From Tepidamorphus gemmatus (GTDB taxonomy: Bacteria; Pseudomonadota; Alphaproteobacteria; Rhizobiales; Tepidamorphaceae), in NCBI RefSeq assembly GCF_004346195.1, contig NZ_SMAK01000016.1, forward strand, positions 1-54,542: DNA of 54,542 nucleotides, written 5' to 3'. The number at the start of each line of letters is the position of its first letter. Positions within the stretch are counted from its first letter, which is position 1. Below, piece after piece: positions 1-8,490 of the stretch. The translations under genes and the position numbers were made by a program. Under the pieces are notes generated by a model. The model did no database searches and was not told the origin of the DNA. It was given only the letters and a program-made list of their open reading frames with translations.

Positions 1-87
1 GTGGAGCGCCAGAGCGAGGTCGCCGGTCAGATCTCCGAGACAATGCAGCGCGCCGCCGCCGAGGCAAGCCGCATCGGCGCCGCATGA
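1..87 (+). CDS. C-terminal end of a truncated gene, possibly a methyl-accepting chemotaxis protein
   Basis: Frame 1 is open from the first base to a TGA at 85-87 and gives 28 residues rich in Gln, Glu, Ala and Ser (RQSEVAGQISETMQRAAAEA, then SRIGAA). This heptad-like helical pattern is typical of the far end of chemotaxis-receptor signalling coiled coils or related methyl-accepting domains. The gene begins outside the window, so no domain can be checked. Any coiled-coil protein would fit, and the assignment rests on composition only. Confidence 0.4.
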   Translation: MERQSEVAGQISETMQRAAAEASRIGAA

Positions 88-128
88 TCCGGCCGCGGAC
101 GACGCCGCCCGCCTGATCCGTTCTGCGC

Positions 129-156
129 TTGTCGAGCCCGGCGCCCGACATATAGT
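129..156 (+). promoter_or_regulatory. Sigma70-type promoter for the DUF2892 gene
   Basis: A -35-like TTGTCG (129-134) and a good -10 TATAGT (151-156) are separated by 16 bases. Transcription would start near 163, giving a leader of about 20 nt before the ATG at 184. The -10 lies inside a 9-bp-arm dyad (145-172), so this promoter looks directly repressible. Confidence 0.5.
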
Positions 157-172
157 ATGATCCATATGTCGG
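145..172. promoter_or_regulatory. 28-bp inverted repeat (operator candidate) overlapping the promoter of the DUF2892 gene
   Basis: CCGACATAT (145-153) and ATATGTCGG (164-172) are perfect 9-bp inverted arms separated by 10 bases. The arms cover the -10 element and the likely start of transcription, the usual place for a repressor. No regulator gene is adjacent, so the cognate protein is unknown. Confidence 0.55.
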
Positions 173-183
173 AGGGCCTTGCC

Positions 184-396
184 ATGACCACCAATATCGG
201 CGGCACGGATCGTGTCGTGCGCATCGTCGTCGGGCTCGCGCTGATCGCCTTCGCGCTGTTCGGCCCGGCGGACATCGCCTGGAAATGGATCGGATGGATC
301 GGCGTCGTGCCGATCCTGACGGCGCTGGTCGGCTGGTGCCCGGCCTACTCGCTGGTCGGCCTGTCAACCTGTCCGACGAAGCCGCGGACCGAGTGA
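184..396 (+). CDS. DUF2892 (YgaP-like) inner-membrane protein
   Basis: This is a 70-residue protein beginning MTTNIGGTDRVVRIVVGLAL. It has the N-terminal NxGxxDRxxR signature of DUF2892, two hydrophobic stretches (about residues 12-30 and 35-52) and a conserved Cys-Pro near the end (GWCPAYSLVGLSTC). The ATG at 184 is chosen over an in-frame ATG at 157 because GGAGG (171-175) sits eight bases before it and the family signature starts there. DUF2892 proteins are small membrane proteins, often fused to or encoded beside rhodanese domains and sulfur or stress genes; their biochemical role is not settled. A promoter and a long dyad precede the gene. Confidence 0.85.
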   Translation: MTTNIGGTDRVVRIVVGLALIAFALFGPADIAWKWIGWIGVVPILTALVGWCPAYSLVGLSTCPTKPRTE

Positions 397-400
397 GCCG

Positions 401-1261
401 TCAGGACCGGCTGAGCGCCCAGTCCCAGTACAGCTGACGGGCGCGGCGGTAGATCGGCCCGGGCTGCAGGTCGCGCGCGTCGATGCGGCTGATCGGCAGC
501 AGCTTGGCATAGTTCCCTGTCGAGAACAGCTCGTCGGCCTCGGTCAGGTCGCGGTAGGAAATGACCCGCTCGCGCACTTCGATGCCGTCCGCGCGCAACA
601 GCGCGATAACCCGCTGGCGGGTGATGCCGTTGAGGAACGTCCCGTTCGGATAGGGTGTGTGGACGATACCGTCGCGGACCATCATCAGATTGGCGGTGGC
701 GAGTTCGGCGACGTTGCCCATCGCGTCGAGCACCACCGCATTGTCAAAGCCGCGCGCCTTGGCCTCCATCAGCGCCTTGGCCGAGTTCGGATAGAGACAG
801 GCGGCCTTGGCGTTGACCGGCGCCTGCTCGAGGGTCGGCCGCCTGTGGCTCGACAGCGTCACCGAGAAACCGGCATCGGCCGGCATCGGCACCTCGTAGA
901 TCGACAGGCAGAATCGGGTCGATTCGGGGAGCGGCGGTACACCGAAATAGCCGCCTTCCTCGGCCCAGTACATCGGCCGGATGTAGAGCGCGGCGTCGCG
1001 GGGAAACTTCGCCAGCCCCTCGCGGCAGAGGTCCAGCATCGCGGCGACACTCATCGTCGGCGTCAGACCCAGCGCCTCGGCGGAGGCGTTGACCCTGGCG
1101 CAATGCCGGTCGAGGTCGGGGGTTACTCCCTCGAAGGCGCGCGCGCCGTCGAACACGCACGACCCCAGCCACAGCGCGTGGCTGCGCGGACCGACCAGCG
1201 GTGGATTGCCTTCAAGCCAGTCGCCGTCGACAAAGGTCCAGGTCTTCGACCACTGCGCCAT
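401..1261 (-). CDS. Class IV aminotransferase, branched-chain amino acid aminotransferase type
   Basis: This 286-residue cytosolic PLP enzyme belongs to the fold-type IV (BCAT/D-amino acid transaminase/ADC lyase) family. The catalytic lysine is expected at K152 in NAKAACLYPNSAKALMEAKA, followed by the family block NAVVLDAMGNVAELATANLM, where the Glu contacts PLP. The N-terminal region (VGPRSHALWLGSCVFDGARA) matches the BCAT start, and NGITRQRVIALL corresponds to the phosphate-binding segment. The likely reaction is amino-group transfer between branched-chain amino acids and 2-oxoglutarate, but substrate choice cannot be read from motifs and D-amino acid transaminase activity is an alternative. 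The gene converges on the DUF2892 gene with only 4 bases between stops. The ATG at 1261 is well placed for the family N-terminus. Confidence 0.85.
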   Translation of the reverse strand: MAQWSKTWTFVDGDWLEGNPPLVGPRSHALWLGSCVFDGARAFEGVTPDLDRHCARVNASAEALGLTPTMSVAAMLDLCREGLAKFPRDAALYIRPMYWAEEGGYFGVPPLPESTRFCLSIYEVPMPADAGFSVTLSSHRRPTLEQAPVNAKAACLYPNSAKALMEAKARGFDNAVVLDAMGNVAELATANLMMVRDGIVHTPYPNGTFLNGITRQRVIALLRADGIEVRERVISYRDLTEADELFSTGNYAKLLPISRIDARDLQPGPIYRRARQLYWDWALSRS

Positions 1262-1362
1262 GCCATCCTCCCGCGTTCTAGGCCTATCGAAGTCCCTCCG
1301 GCCGCTCGCGTCAATCCGCTGTGCCGCCCTGGACTTCCGCCAGGCGACATCGCGCCGCGCGG

Positions 1363-1391
1363 CGGACCGTTGCTGTCACAGCAACAGTCCG
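1363..1391. promoter_or_regulatory. 29-bp inverted repeat in the divergent aminotransferase / cytochrome c' intergenic region
   Basis: The 317-base gap 1262-1578 has no gene that I can support. It contains CGGAC (1363-1367), one unpaired base, GTTGCTGT (1369-1376), a central C, ACAGCAAC (1378-1385), one unpaired base and GTCCG (1387-1391), so 13 of 14 positions per arm are symmetric. The single-base centre suits a dimeric regulator site better than an RNA hairpin. It lies about 190 bases before the cytochrome c' ATG and 100 bases before the aminotransferase start. Confidence 0.5.
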
Positions 1392-1581
1392 TTCTGCTGA
1401 TCGGTTGCAGTGCGCCAACAGCCCGGTCTGCCGGCCGGAGAGGATGCCGACGGGCTGACCCGCGCCGGATCGGCCGTTGAGCCTCACGTGCCTGTGAATT
1501 GAAGCGTGGCCGGCCTTTCCCGAAGGTCAGCGGTGCGAGCGCCGGGATGACCCCGCCCGGACGAGGCATCAAGGAGGAGTG

Positions 1582-2031
1582 ATGAGCAAGCGAGCAGTAT
1601 TCGTCGGGACGGCCCTCGCGGTCCTGATCGCGGCGACCGCCACCTGGGCGGCCATGGATCCGATCGCCACCCGCAAGGCGGTGATGAAGAACAACGGCGC
1701 CGCCATGGGCGCGCTGGCGGCGATGGCCAAGGGCGAGGCCGAGTTCGATGCCCGCGTCGCCAACCTCGCGGTGCGCACCCTCTACAACGGGTCGGCAGAT
1801 ATTCCCGGTCTGTTCCCTCCGGGCACCGAGACCGGCGGTGACACCGAGGCGCTGCCGGCCATCTGGTCGGATGCGGCCGGCTTTGCGGCAAAGGCCGAGG
1901 CGATGAACGCTGCGGCAGCGAAGTTGATCGCCAATCCGATCGAGGATCTGGCCGGCGTCCAGGCCGCGCTCGGCGCGCTCGGCCAGACCTGCCAGGGTTG
2001 CCACGAGACCTACCGGATGAAGAAGGGCTGA
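1582..2031 (+). CDS. Cytochrome c' (periplasmic, one heme c)
   Basis: This 149-residue protein has a signal peptide (MSKRAVFVGTALAVLIAATA, cleavage likely near residue 23) and a four-helix-bundle-like mature part. A single heme site CQGCH lies close to the C-terminus (about C137, C140, H141), the hallmark of cytochrome c'. The family binds NO and CO at a high-spin heme and is linked to nitrosative or oxidative stress tolerance. Start choice: AGGAGG (1572-1577) sits four bases before the ATG at 1582; a GTG at 1579 is also possible. The downstream di-heme cytochrome begins 35 bases after the stop on the same strand, so the two probably form one transcript. Confidence 0.88.
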   Translation: MSKRAVFVGTALAVLIAATATWAAMDPIATRKAVMKNNGAAMGALAAMAKGEAEFDARVANLAVRTLYNGSADIPGLFPPGTETGGDTEALPAIWSDAAGFAAKAEAMNAAAAKLIANPIEDLAGVQAALGALGQTCQGCHETYRMKKG

Positions 2032-2066
2032 CGGCGCCCGGTTCGGTCAGATCCCGCTTCCGTCAG

Positions 2067-2966
2067 ATGCTGCGCCGCATCGTCCTGTCGCTGCTGGTGC
2101 TCGCCCTCGCGGGGGCGGGCGCCTTCTGGCTGATGACGATGCCGCGGGGTCTTGAGGCGGCCGACCTGCCGGACCACAGACCCGACGTCGAGAACGGCCG
2201 CTACATGTTCTTCGCCGGCGGCTGCGCTTCCTGTCATGCGGCGCCGGGCGAGGACGATCCGTTTCGTCTCGCCGGCGGACTGGCGCTGAAGTCGCCGTTC
2301 GGGACCTTCCATGCTCCGAACATTTCACCCGACCCGGTGCACGGTATCGGCGGCTGGACCGATTTCGAATTCGCCAACGCGATGATGCGCGGCATCGGGC
2401 CGGGCGGCGAGCATCTCTATCCGGCCTTCCCCTATACCTCGTATCAGCGCATGCGGCTGGAGGACGTCCTCGATCTGAAGGCCTTCATCGACACGCTCGA
2501 TCCGGTCGCAACGGATGCGCCCGACCACGATCTGCCGTTTCCCTTCACGATTCGCCGCGGGCTGGGGCTGTGGAAGCTTCTCTATCTCGACGGCGAGCCA
2601 TTCGTGCCCGATCCGGCCGCATCCGACGAGATCAACCGTGGCGCCTATCTGGTCCGGGGACCGGGCCATTGCGGCGAGTGCCACACCCCGCGCGACTGGC
2701 TGGGCGGCATGGATCCGGCGCGTTACCTGGCCGGCGGTCCGTCGCCTGAAGGGCAGGGGCGCATCCCCAACATCACGCCGAGCGCGGAGGGCATTGGCGC
2801 CTGGTCGGCCGGCGACATCGCCTATGCGCTCGAGACGGGCTTCACCCCGGAATTCGATTCGCTCGGCGGCTCGATGGCGCGGGTGGTGCGCAACACCGCC
2901 CGGCTGACTCCGGCCGACCGCGCCGCGATCGCCGCCTACCTGAAGAGCGTGCCGCCGCTGCCCTGA
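2067..2966 (+). CDS. Membrane-anchored di-heme cytochrome c
   Basis: This 299-residue protein has an N-terminal membrane anchor (about residues 4-23) and two cytochrome c domains with CASCH (C53, C56, H57) and CGECH (C202, C205, H206). The spacing and motifs such as HAPNISPDP and YPAFPYTSY recall the cytochrome subunits of membrane alcohol/aldehyde or gluconate dehydrogenases, which carry electrons from a periplasmic dehydrogenase to the quinone pool or oxidases. No dehydrogenase gene is next to it, so its partner is unknown; cytochrome c' is the only neighbour in the apparent operon. The ATG at 2067 is chosen because the hydrophobic anchor starts there, although the frame is open upstream into cytochrome c'. 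Confidence 0.85.
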   Translation: MLRRIVLSLLVLALAGAGAFWLMTMPRGLEAADLPDHRPDVENGRYMFFAGGCASCHAAPGEDDPFRLAGGLALKSPFGTFHAPNISPDPVHGIGGWTDFEFANAMMRGIGPGGEHLYPAFPYTSYQRMRLEDVLDLKAFIDTLDPVATDAPDHDLPFPFTIRRGLGLWKLLYLDGEPFVPDPAASDEINRGAYLVRGPGHCGECHTPRDWLGGMDPARYLAGGPSPEGQGRIPNITPSAEGIGAWSAGDIAYALETGFTPEFDSLGGSMARVVRNTARLTPADRAAIAAYLKSVPPLP

Positions 2967-3062
2967 CGACGCTGCCGCACGGACGCATCGTGCCGGCTGC
3001 GCAGGGCCGCATGGTGCGGGACGGCATGGTGCGGCCTTGGCGTGCCATCGCCGACGGCGAAG

Positions 3063-3077
3063 CCGATCCGGGATCGG
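3063..3077. repeat. 15-bp palindrome in a convergent gap, repeated at 47420-47434
   Basis: CCGATCC-G-GGATCGG is a perfect palindrome in the 211-base gap between the di-heme cytochrome gene and mutB (2967-3177). The identical 15-mer occurs in the gap before parA (47420-47434), with similar flanks (a GCCGAGACC-like block and CAG-rich sequence). A second partial palindrome (GGCCGCA 3005-3011 / TGCGGCC 3030-3036) and an 11-bp direct repeat (GCATGGTGCGG) lie upstream. This looks like a dispersed intergenic palindromic element. No gene is seen in the gap. Confidence 0.45.
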
Positions 3078-3177
3078 ATGGCCAGCAGCGTGGACCCCAT
3101 GCCCGTCCTTCTCCCTGCGAATCCGGGATGACGGTCTCGGCGATGGCCGACCGCCACGCCATATCGGCCGGCCGGAT

Positions 3178-5337
3178 CTATTCCGCTGCCGCTGCCGGAG
3201 CGTGGCCGAGCCTTCGGTTCAGGTCGTCGATCAACGATATCGCGGCTTCGGCGATGACCGTGCCCGGCGGAAAGATCGCCGCCGCACCGGCCTGCTTCAG
3301 CGCCTCGAAGTCCTGCGGCGGGATGACGCCGCCGACCACGATCATGATGTCGCCGCGGCCCTGGGCCTCGAGCTCCGCCCGCAGGGCGGGGACCAGCGTC
3401 AGGTGCCCGGCCGCCAGCGAGGAGACGCCGACGATGTGCACGTCATTCTCGACTGCCTGGCGTGCTGCCTCGGCCGGGGTTGCGAACAGCGGCCCGATAT
3501 CGACGTCGAAGCCGAGATCGGCGAAGGCCGAGGCGATCACCTTCTGGCCGCGGTCGTGGCCGTCCTGTCCCATCTTAGCGATCAGGATGCGCGGCCGGCG
3601 GCCTTCGGCGCGCTCGAAGGCCGCGACCTTCGCCAGAACCCGCTGCACGGTCTCGTCCATCTGCCCGACCTCCTGCCGATAGACGCCGGAGATTGCCTTG
3701 ATCTCCGCCTGATGGCGGCCCCAGACCTTTTCCAGCGCGCCCGAGATCTCGCCGACGGTCGCCATCGCGCGGGCGGCATCGACGGCGAGCGCCAGCAGGT
3801 TGCCGGTGCCGGTCTCGGCCGCCTTCGTCAGCGCCGCCAGCGCGGCATCGACCGCCGCCGGATCGCGCTCGCGGCGCAGCCGCTCGAGCTTCTCGATCTG
3901 GGCCCGGCGCACCGCCGAGTTGTCGACCTTGAGGATGTCGATCGGCGGCTCCGCATCGGGTCGCCAGCGGTTGACGCCGACCACCGTCTGGCGGCCGGAG
4001 TCGATGCGCGCCTGGGTGCGGGCGGCGGCCTCCTCGATTCTGAGCTTCGGCAGACCGGCCTCGATGGCACGCGCCATGCCGCCCATCGCCTCAACCTCGG
4101 CAATATGGGTCATCGCGCGGGCGGCGAGGTCGGCGGTCAGCCGCTCGACATGGAACGAACCGCCCCACGGGTCGATAACCCGGCAGGTTCCGGCCTCCTG
4201 CTGCAAGAGGATCTGGGTGTTGCGGGCGATCCGGGCCGAGAAGTCGGTCGGCAGCGCCAGCGCCTCGTCGAGCGCGTTGGTATGCAGCGACTGGGTGTGA
4301 CCCTGCGTCGCCGCCATCGCCTCGATCATGGTGCGGGTGACATTGTTGAACACGTCCTGCGCGGTCAGGCTCCAGCCGGAGGTCTGGCAGTGGGTTCTGA
4401 GCGCGAGCGATCTGTCGTCCTGCGGCGCGAAGGGGCGGACCAGATTGGCCCAGATGAGCCGCGCGGCGCGCAGCTTGGCGATCTCCATGAAGTAGTTCAT
4501 TCCGATCGCGAAGAAGAAGGACAGCCGCGGGGCGAAGCTGTCGATGCTCATGCCCGCCGCGACGCCGGCGCGCAGATACTCGACCCCGTCGGCAAGCGTA
4601 TAGGCGAGTTCGAGATCGGCCGTCGCGCCGGCCTCCTGCATGTGATAGCCGGAGATCGAGATCGAGTTGAACTTCGGCATCCGCTCGGCGGTGAAGGCGA
4701 AGATGTCCGAGACGATCCGCATCGAGGGCTGCGGCGGATAGATGTAGGTGTTGCGGACCATGAACTCCTTGAGGATGTCGTTCTGGATGGTCCCCGACAG
4801 CTTCTCGGGCGGCACGCCCTGCTCCTCGGCGGCGACGATGTAGAGCGCCATCACCGGCAGCACCGCGCCGTTCATGGTCATCGACACGCTCATCTCGTCG
4901 AGCGGGATGTGGTCGAACAGCGTGCGCATGTCGTAGATCGAATCGATCGCCACCCCCGCCATGCCGACATCGCCGACAACGCGGGGATTGTCGGAATCAT
5001 ATCCCCGGTGGGTGGCCAGATCGAAGGCGATGGACAGACCCTTCTGCCCGGCGGCCAGATTGCGGCGGTAGAAGGCGTTCGACTCCTCCGCCGTCGAGAA
5101 CCCGGCATACTGACGGATCGTCCACGGCCGGGTGACATACATGGTCGGGTAGGGGCCGCGCAGATAGGGTGCGATGCCCGGCCAGGAATCGAGGAAGTCG
5201 AGGCCGTCCCGGTCCTGCTCCCCGTAAACCGCTTTGATCGCGATGCCCTCGGGCGCCATCCATGGCTCGCGATCCGCACCGCCGCCGCTGACGCCTCGGG
5301 CAAAGTCGAGGGTGGTGAAATCCGGTATCCGCGTCAT
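3178..5337 (-). CDS. mutB: Methylmalonyl-CoA mutase large (catalytic) subunit
   Basis: This protein of about 719 residues interconverts (R)-methylmalonyl-CoA and succinyl-CoA using adenosylcobalamin. The N-terminal TIM barrel carries the CoA/substrate motif [20 protein letters not shown] and the block [20 protein letters not shown]. The C-terminal B12-binding domain has DGHDRG (DxHxxG, His near residue 594) and the [12 protein letters not shown] and GGVIPP elements. Length and motifs match MutB/McmA. The ATG at 5337 overlaps the TGA of mutA by one base, so the two chains are translationally coupled; a GTG at 5340 is less likely. Its GTPase chaperone MeaB is encoded separately at 13615-14646. 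The enzyme serves propionyl-CoA catabolism or the ethylmalonyl-CoA pathway. Confidence 0.97.
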   Translation of the reverse strand: MTRIPDFTTLDFARGVSGGGADREPWMAPEGIAIKAVYGEQDRDGLDFLDSWPGIAPYLRGPYPTMYVTRPWTIRQYAGFSTAEESNAFYRRNLAAGQKGLSIAFDLATHRGYDSDNPRVVGDVGMAGVAIDSIYDMRTLFDHIPLDEMSVSMTMNGAVLPVMALYIVAAEEQGVPPEKLSGTIQNDILKEFMVRNTYIYPPQPSMRIVSDIFAFTAERMPKFNSISISGYHMQEAGATADLELAYTLADGVEYLRAGVAAGMSIDSFAPRLSFFFAIGMNYFMEIAKLRAARLIWANLVRPFAPQDDRSLALRTHCQTSGWSLTAQDVFNNVTRTMIEAMAATQGHTQSLHTNALDEALALPTDFSARIARNTQILLQQEAGTCRVIDPWGGSFHVERLTADLAARAMTHIAEVEAMGGMARAIEAGLPKLRIEEAAARTQARIDSGRQTVVGVNRWRPDAEPPIDILKVDNSAVRRAQIEKLERLRRERDPAAVDAALAALTKAAETGTGNLLALAVDAARAMATVGEISGALEKVWGRHQAEIKAISGVYRQEVGQMDETVQRVLAKVAAFERAEGRRPRILIAKMGQDGHDRGQKVIASAFADLGFDVDIGPLFATPAEAARQAVENDVHIVGVSSLAAGHLTLVPALRAELEAQGRGDIMIVVGGVIPPQDFEALKQAGAAAIFPPGTVIAEAAISLIDDLNRRLGHAPAAAAE

Positions 5338-7322
5338 CACTGCCCATCCCGACCGTCAGTCCCGCCAAGGCCTAGACGTTCCTGTCCCCGCCGCAGGAAG
5401 GACAGGATATCACAGCCCGCGAAGACGAAGTCGTCGATCCCCGCTGCCCGCCATGCCGCCTCGTGCCCGCCCGGCCGCCCGGCCAGATACACCGCCTCGG
5501 CGCCGGCCGCCCGCAGAGCCTGCGCCAGCGATGCAGCGCCCGCGGCGTAGTCGGCGTCGGCCCCGCACAGGCAGGCGAGTCGCGCGCCGCTGGCCCGGAA
5601 CGCCGCGACAGCCGCCGGCTCGTCGCCGTAGACATCGGCGCCCGCCACCTCGAAGCCGCCGGCCTCGAACATGTTGCGCGTCCAGCCTGCCCGTGCGGCA
5701 AAGGCCGACCGCTGGCCGAGCGTCGCAAGGAACACCGCCGGCCGGCGGCCGTCGCGGGCCAGCGCGGCATCGCTGCGGTCGCGCAGCTGCTCGAACGGCT
5801 CGGCAAGGCGCATCGCCGGCACGGGCTCGGTCCGCAGCCACGCGTCATCGGCACTGGCCATCAGGTCGGCCATGGTCGCCCCCTCGCTCACCGCGCGCAC
5901 CATCGCGGCGAAGCGGACGCCCTTCGCGGGTGCCGGCAGGTCGATCGGCTCGCCCATGATCTGAAGCCCGTTCGCTGCGACCTTCAGGGTCGCGGCCTCC
6001 GCCTCGGTGAGGAGCGGATATTCCGACACCCCGGTGATCGGCTCGCGGCGCGTGGCGATGTCGGCGGCCCGGCTGTCGCGCGTCGCCATCACGCGGCGCT
6101 GGAAGTGGCCGGCCTTCAGGGATTCGATGATGCCGCCCTCGCGCTCGATCTGCTGGAAGCCGGCCCAGGCCGCCTCGGCCAGCGCGGTGGTCAACGCCTC
6201 GACATAGCCCGAACCCGCCGCAGGGTCGTCGACCCGGCCGAGCCCCGATTCCTCGATCAGCACCAGCTGGGTATTGCGGGCGATCCGCCGCGCCAGGGCA
6301 TCGGGCAGTCCCAGCGCCTGGGTGAAGGGAAGCACGGTCACGGAATCCGCCCCGCCGAGCCCGGCGGCTGCGGCGGCGACGGCATTGCGCAGGATGTTCA
6401 CCCAGGGATCGCGCCGGGTCAGCATCCGCCAGGCCGTCTCCGCATGGACCCGCGCCGGGCGCGGCGTGATCCCGCAGGCCTCCTCGATGCGTGCCCAGGC
6501 GAGCCGGAACGCGCGCAGCTTGGCGATGGTCGCGAACTGATCGACATCGGCAGCGAAGGCGAAGGTGACCAGGCGGCGGGCATCCTCAAGCCCGATGCCG
6601 CCCTCATCCAGCACCCTCAGGTGGTTGAGACCATCGGCCAGGACATAGGCGAGTTCCTGCGCCTCCGATCCGCCGCCGGCATGCACCGCGCGGCCGTCTG
6701 CAACCAGCGGTGCGATCGCCAGTCCCGCATCGCGCAGCCCATGCGCGATGTCGATCATCCGCGCATTGACGGTTTCGGTCCGGGCGGTGAGCCGGCCCAT
6801 CGCCAGAAGGCCGTTGGCGGGATCGGACAGTACGCTGATGTCGACGGCGGCGGGGTCGATGCCAAGCCGGCCGACGAGCGCTGCAAGAAAGACAATCGCG
6901 GGCCGGCTCTCGTAGCCGCCGTCGAGCCGCAGGCGAATTCGGGAAAGGTCGATGCCGTCGAGCACCGTCTCGAGATCGGCGAGCGACTGGATCGGCACCC
7001 CGTAGCCGAAGCCGCCCGGCGCACCCGGCAGCAACAGCTCGAGACCGTCGGCACCGCCCTCCACATCGGCGCGGGCCAAGGCGTTGGCGGTCTCGAAATC
7101 GGGATGGTCGATGCGCTGGAAGACCGCCCAGCGACCATCCCGGCGATGGACGACGCTGCCTGCCGCGCGTTGCGGATAGAGCGGTTCGACCGCAATTCCG
7201 TCCCGCGTCCGTGACACGAGCACGCGCTCGAACGGCCGCCCTGCCAGAACCTTGTCCACCAGTCGGCGCCACTGCGCCTCGTCGCCGGGCGCAAATCCGG
7301 CGGTCAGCGAAACCTCACCCAT
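5337..7322 (-). CDS. mutA: Methylmalonyl-CoA mutase small subunit
   Basis: This 661-residue homologue of MutB is the non-catalytic partner in the heterodimeric enzyme. It keeps the barrel blocks (for example [17 protein letters not shown]-like and [20 protein letters not shown]), but the C-terminal domain has [13 protein letters not shown] where MutB has DGHDRG. The cobalamin-ligating His is therefore absent, as expected for the small subunit. The start ATG at 7322 ([10 protein letters not shown]) has AGGA seven bases upstream; an upstream in-frame ATG at 7421 lacks a good ribosome site. It is followed directly by mutB with overlapping stop and start. No cobalamin riboswitch is evident upstream. 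Confidence 0.95.
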   Translation of the reverse strand: MGEVSLTAGFAPGDEAQWRRLVDKVLAGRPFERVLVSRTRDGIAVEPLYPQRAAGSVVHRRDGRWAVFQRIDHPDFETANALARADVEGGADGLELLLPGAPGGFGYGVPIQSLADLETVLDGIDLSRIRLRLDGGYESRPAIVFLAALVGRLGIDPAAVDISVLSDPANGLLAMGRLTARTETVNARMIDIAHGLRDAGLAIAPLVADGRAVHAGGGSEAQELAYVLADGLNHLRVLDEGGIGLEDARRLVTFAFAADVDQFATIAKLRAFRLAWARIEEACGITPRPARVHAETAWRMLTRRDPWVNILRNAVAAAAAGLGGADSVTVLPFTQALGLPDALARRIARNTQLVLIEESGLGRVDDPAAGSGYVEALTTALAEAAWAGFQQIEREGGIIESLKAGHFQRRVMATRDSRAADIATRREPITGVSEYPLLTEAEAATLKVAANGLQIMGEPIDLPAPAKGVRFAAMVRAVSEGATMADLMASADDAWLRTEPVPAMRLAEPFEQLRDRSDAALARDGRRPAVFLATLGQRSAFAARAGWTRNMFEAGGFEVAGADVYGDEPAAVAAFRASGARLACLCGADADYAAGAASLAQALRAAGAEAVYLAGRPGGHEAAWRAAGIDDFVFAGCDILSFLRRGQERLGLGGTDGRDGQ

Positions 7323-7460
7323 CGACACGTCCTGAACACGACAGATCGTCCGCACTGCGGAGCCGGGGACTGAGTGCCACAGACCGCCGCGTTCGGCCAG
7401 CCCCATTAGCCCGTGTCGCATTCGGGCCGCAGCTGCCGGTCAGGTGCCGGCCGGACGTCC

Positions 7461-7486
7461 CGGATCGGCCCGGATCGGCCCGGATC
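7461..7486. repeat. 10-bp tandem repeat, 2.6 copies
   Basis: CGGATCGGCC is repeated at 7461-7470 and 7471-7480, followed by CGGATC (7481-7486). The array ends on the stop codon of the DUF4332 gene and fills the start of the short gap before it. Such arrays are prone to slippage and could differ between strains. Confidence 0.7.
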
Positions 7487-7892
7487 AGTAGGTCAGCGCC
7501 GGCGGCAAGGCCTTGGCCTGCGCCACCCAGTCCTCGACCCGCTTCCGGCTCGGCAGCGCCCGCACCAGCCGGCGCGCGGCATTCACCTCGGCCATCTTCG
7601 CATGAAGGTTGTCGGGACGGCGGGTGCCCAGCTCCTTGACGGTGTCGACCCCGGCGGCTTCCAGGAGCTCGGAATATTCCTCGCCGATGCCCCTGATCCG
7701 CATCAGGTCGGCCATGTTGGCCCATTTCAGGATGCGGGTCTCGTCGATGCCGGCGGCTGCCGCGAGCGTCTTGCGGTCCTTCGGGCTCCTGGCCCGCTCC
7801 AGCAGGCGGGCTGTCGTGGCGACGCCGACATCCTTGAGCAACTTCGCGTATTTGGGACCTATTCCCTCGATCCTGGCGACCGGATAGGACAT
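7485..7892 (-). CDS. DUF4332 helix-hairpin-helix protein
   Basis: This 135-residue soluble protein has two helix-hairpin-helix units, IEGIGPKYAKLL (about residues 8-19) and IRGIGEEYSELL (about 65-76). Each is followed by a GV(A/D)T turn, the pattern of DUF4332, a family related to DNA-binding HhH domains of polymerases and radA-like proteins. A nucleic-acid-binding role is inferred; no enzymatic motif is seen. The next upstream gene on the same strand (DUF2267) ends 41 bases away, so the two may be cotranscribed. mutA lies downstream in the opposite sense of reading order but on the same strand. Confidence 0.8.
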   Translation of the reverse strand: MSYPVARIEGIGPKYAKLLKDVGVATTARLLERARSPKDRKTLAAAAGIDETRILKWANMADLMRIRGIGEEYSELLEAAGVDTVKELGTRRPDNLHAKMAEVNAARRLVRALPSRKRVEDWVAQAKALPPALTY

Positions 7893-7933
7893 GGCTTCCC
7901 CCCTCGGGCAACGGCCGCGGGCGTGCGGCCGGT

Positions 7934-8281
7934 TCAGACGAACTGGCCGAGTCCCGGGATCGAGCCGACCACGTCATCGACGAGCTGGCTGCCGGCATGT
8001 TGCCGAGCGAACGCCACGAGCTCGCGCGTCACGGTCTGGATCTCGCCCATGTCGAGACCGGCATTGTTCAGGGCGTTGAAGGCTGCCATCGCGCCCATCA
8101 TGCCGCCGAAGCCGCCGGGGCTCTCGATCGCCTCGGCGCCAGGCAGCTTGGCGAGCAGCTCCGCCACCTTGTCTGGCGGTCCGGCGTCCTTGAGGAAGCC
8201 GATGATGATCTCGACCGCGCGCCGTGCCGTCTGCTCGGAAATGCCCGCCGCCGCAACCAGGCGACCCACCAGTTCGTCCAT
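7934..8281 (-). CDS. DUF2267-type small helical protein
   Basis: This is a 115-residue helical protein starting MDELVGRLVAAAGISEQTAR. It includes the block GFLKDAGPPDKVAELLAKLP, a Gly/Met-rich linker (GGFGGMMGAMAAFNAL) and a C-terminal SIPGLGQFV. This layout matches short alphaproteobacterial proteins annotated as DUF2267. Their function is unknown and there is no signal peptide or enzymatic motif. The ATG at 8281 is chosen because the family starts with this MDEL segment; the frame continues upstream to 8407 without family similarity. It is divergent from the HerA-like ATPase gene, which has its own promoter at 8425-8453. Confidence 0.72.
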   Translation of the reverse strand: MDELVGRLVAAAGISEQTARRAVEIIIGFLKDAGPPDKVAELLAKLPGAEAIESPGGFGGMMGAMAAFNALNNAGLDMGEIQTVTRELVAFARQHAGSQLVDDVVGSIPGLGQFV

Positions 8282-8424
8282 CGTGTCCCGTCTCCCGACC
8301 ACCGCTGCGGGGCTGCCCCTGCGGCCATGATGGCGTCGCCGGCCGGGCGCGGCCGGGTCGCCGGATCGTTCGACAGCCATAGTGCATTGCCGGCCGTAGG
8401 GTGACAAGCCGAGCCGGCGGTGCG

Positions 8425-8453
8425 TTGCGCCCGCCTGTCCGCCTACCTATAAC
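8425..8453 (+). promoter_or_regulatory. Sigma70-type promoter for the HerA-like ATPase gene
   Basis: TTGCGC (8425-8430) and TATAAC (8448-8453) are spaced by 17 bases. The inferred start near 8460 leaves a leader of about 30 nt before the ATG at 8491, which is preceded by a GGAGAG ribosome site. Confidence 0.5.
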
Positions 8454-8490
8454 GGCCGGACCGGCGGATGCGGTGCTGCGGAGAGATCGC

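Noticed and set aside
3037-5550. Very long open frame on the plus strand opposite mutB
   Set aside because: High GC leaves antisense frames open; the product is Arg/Asp/Gly-rich with no family pattern, whereas mutB on the other strand has all mutase motifs.
7323-7484. Possible cobalamin riboswitch ahead of the mutase genes
   Set aside because: The region is too short and shows no B12-box-like sequence or expected pairing.
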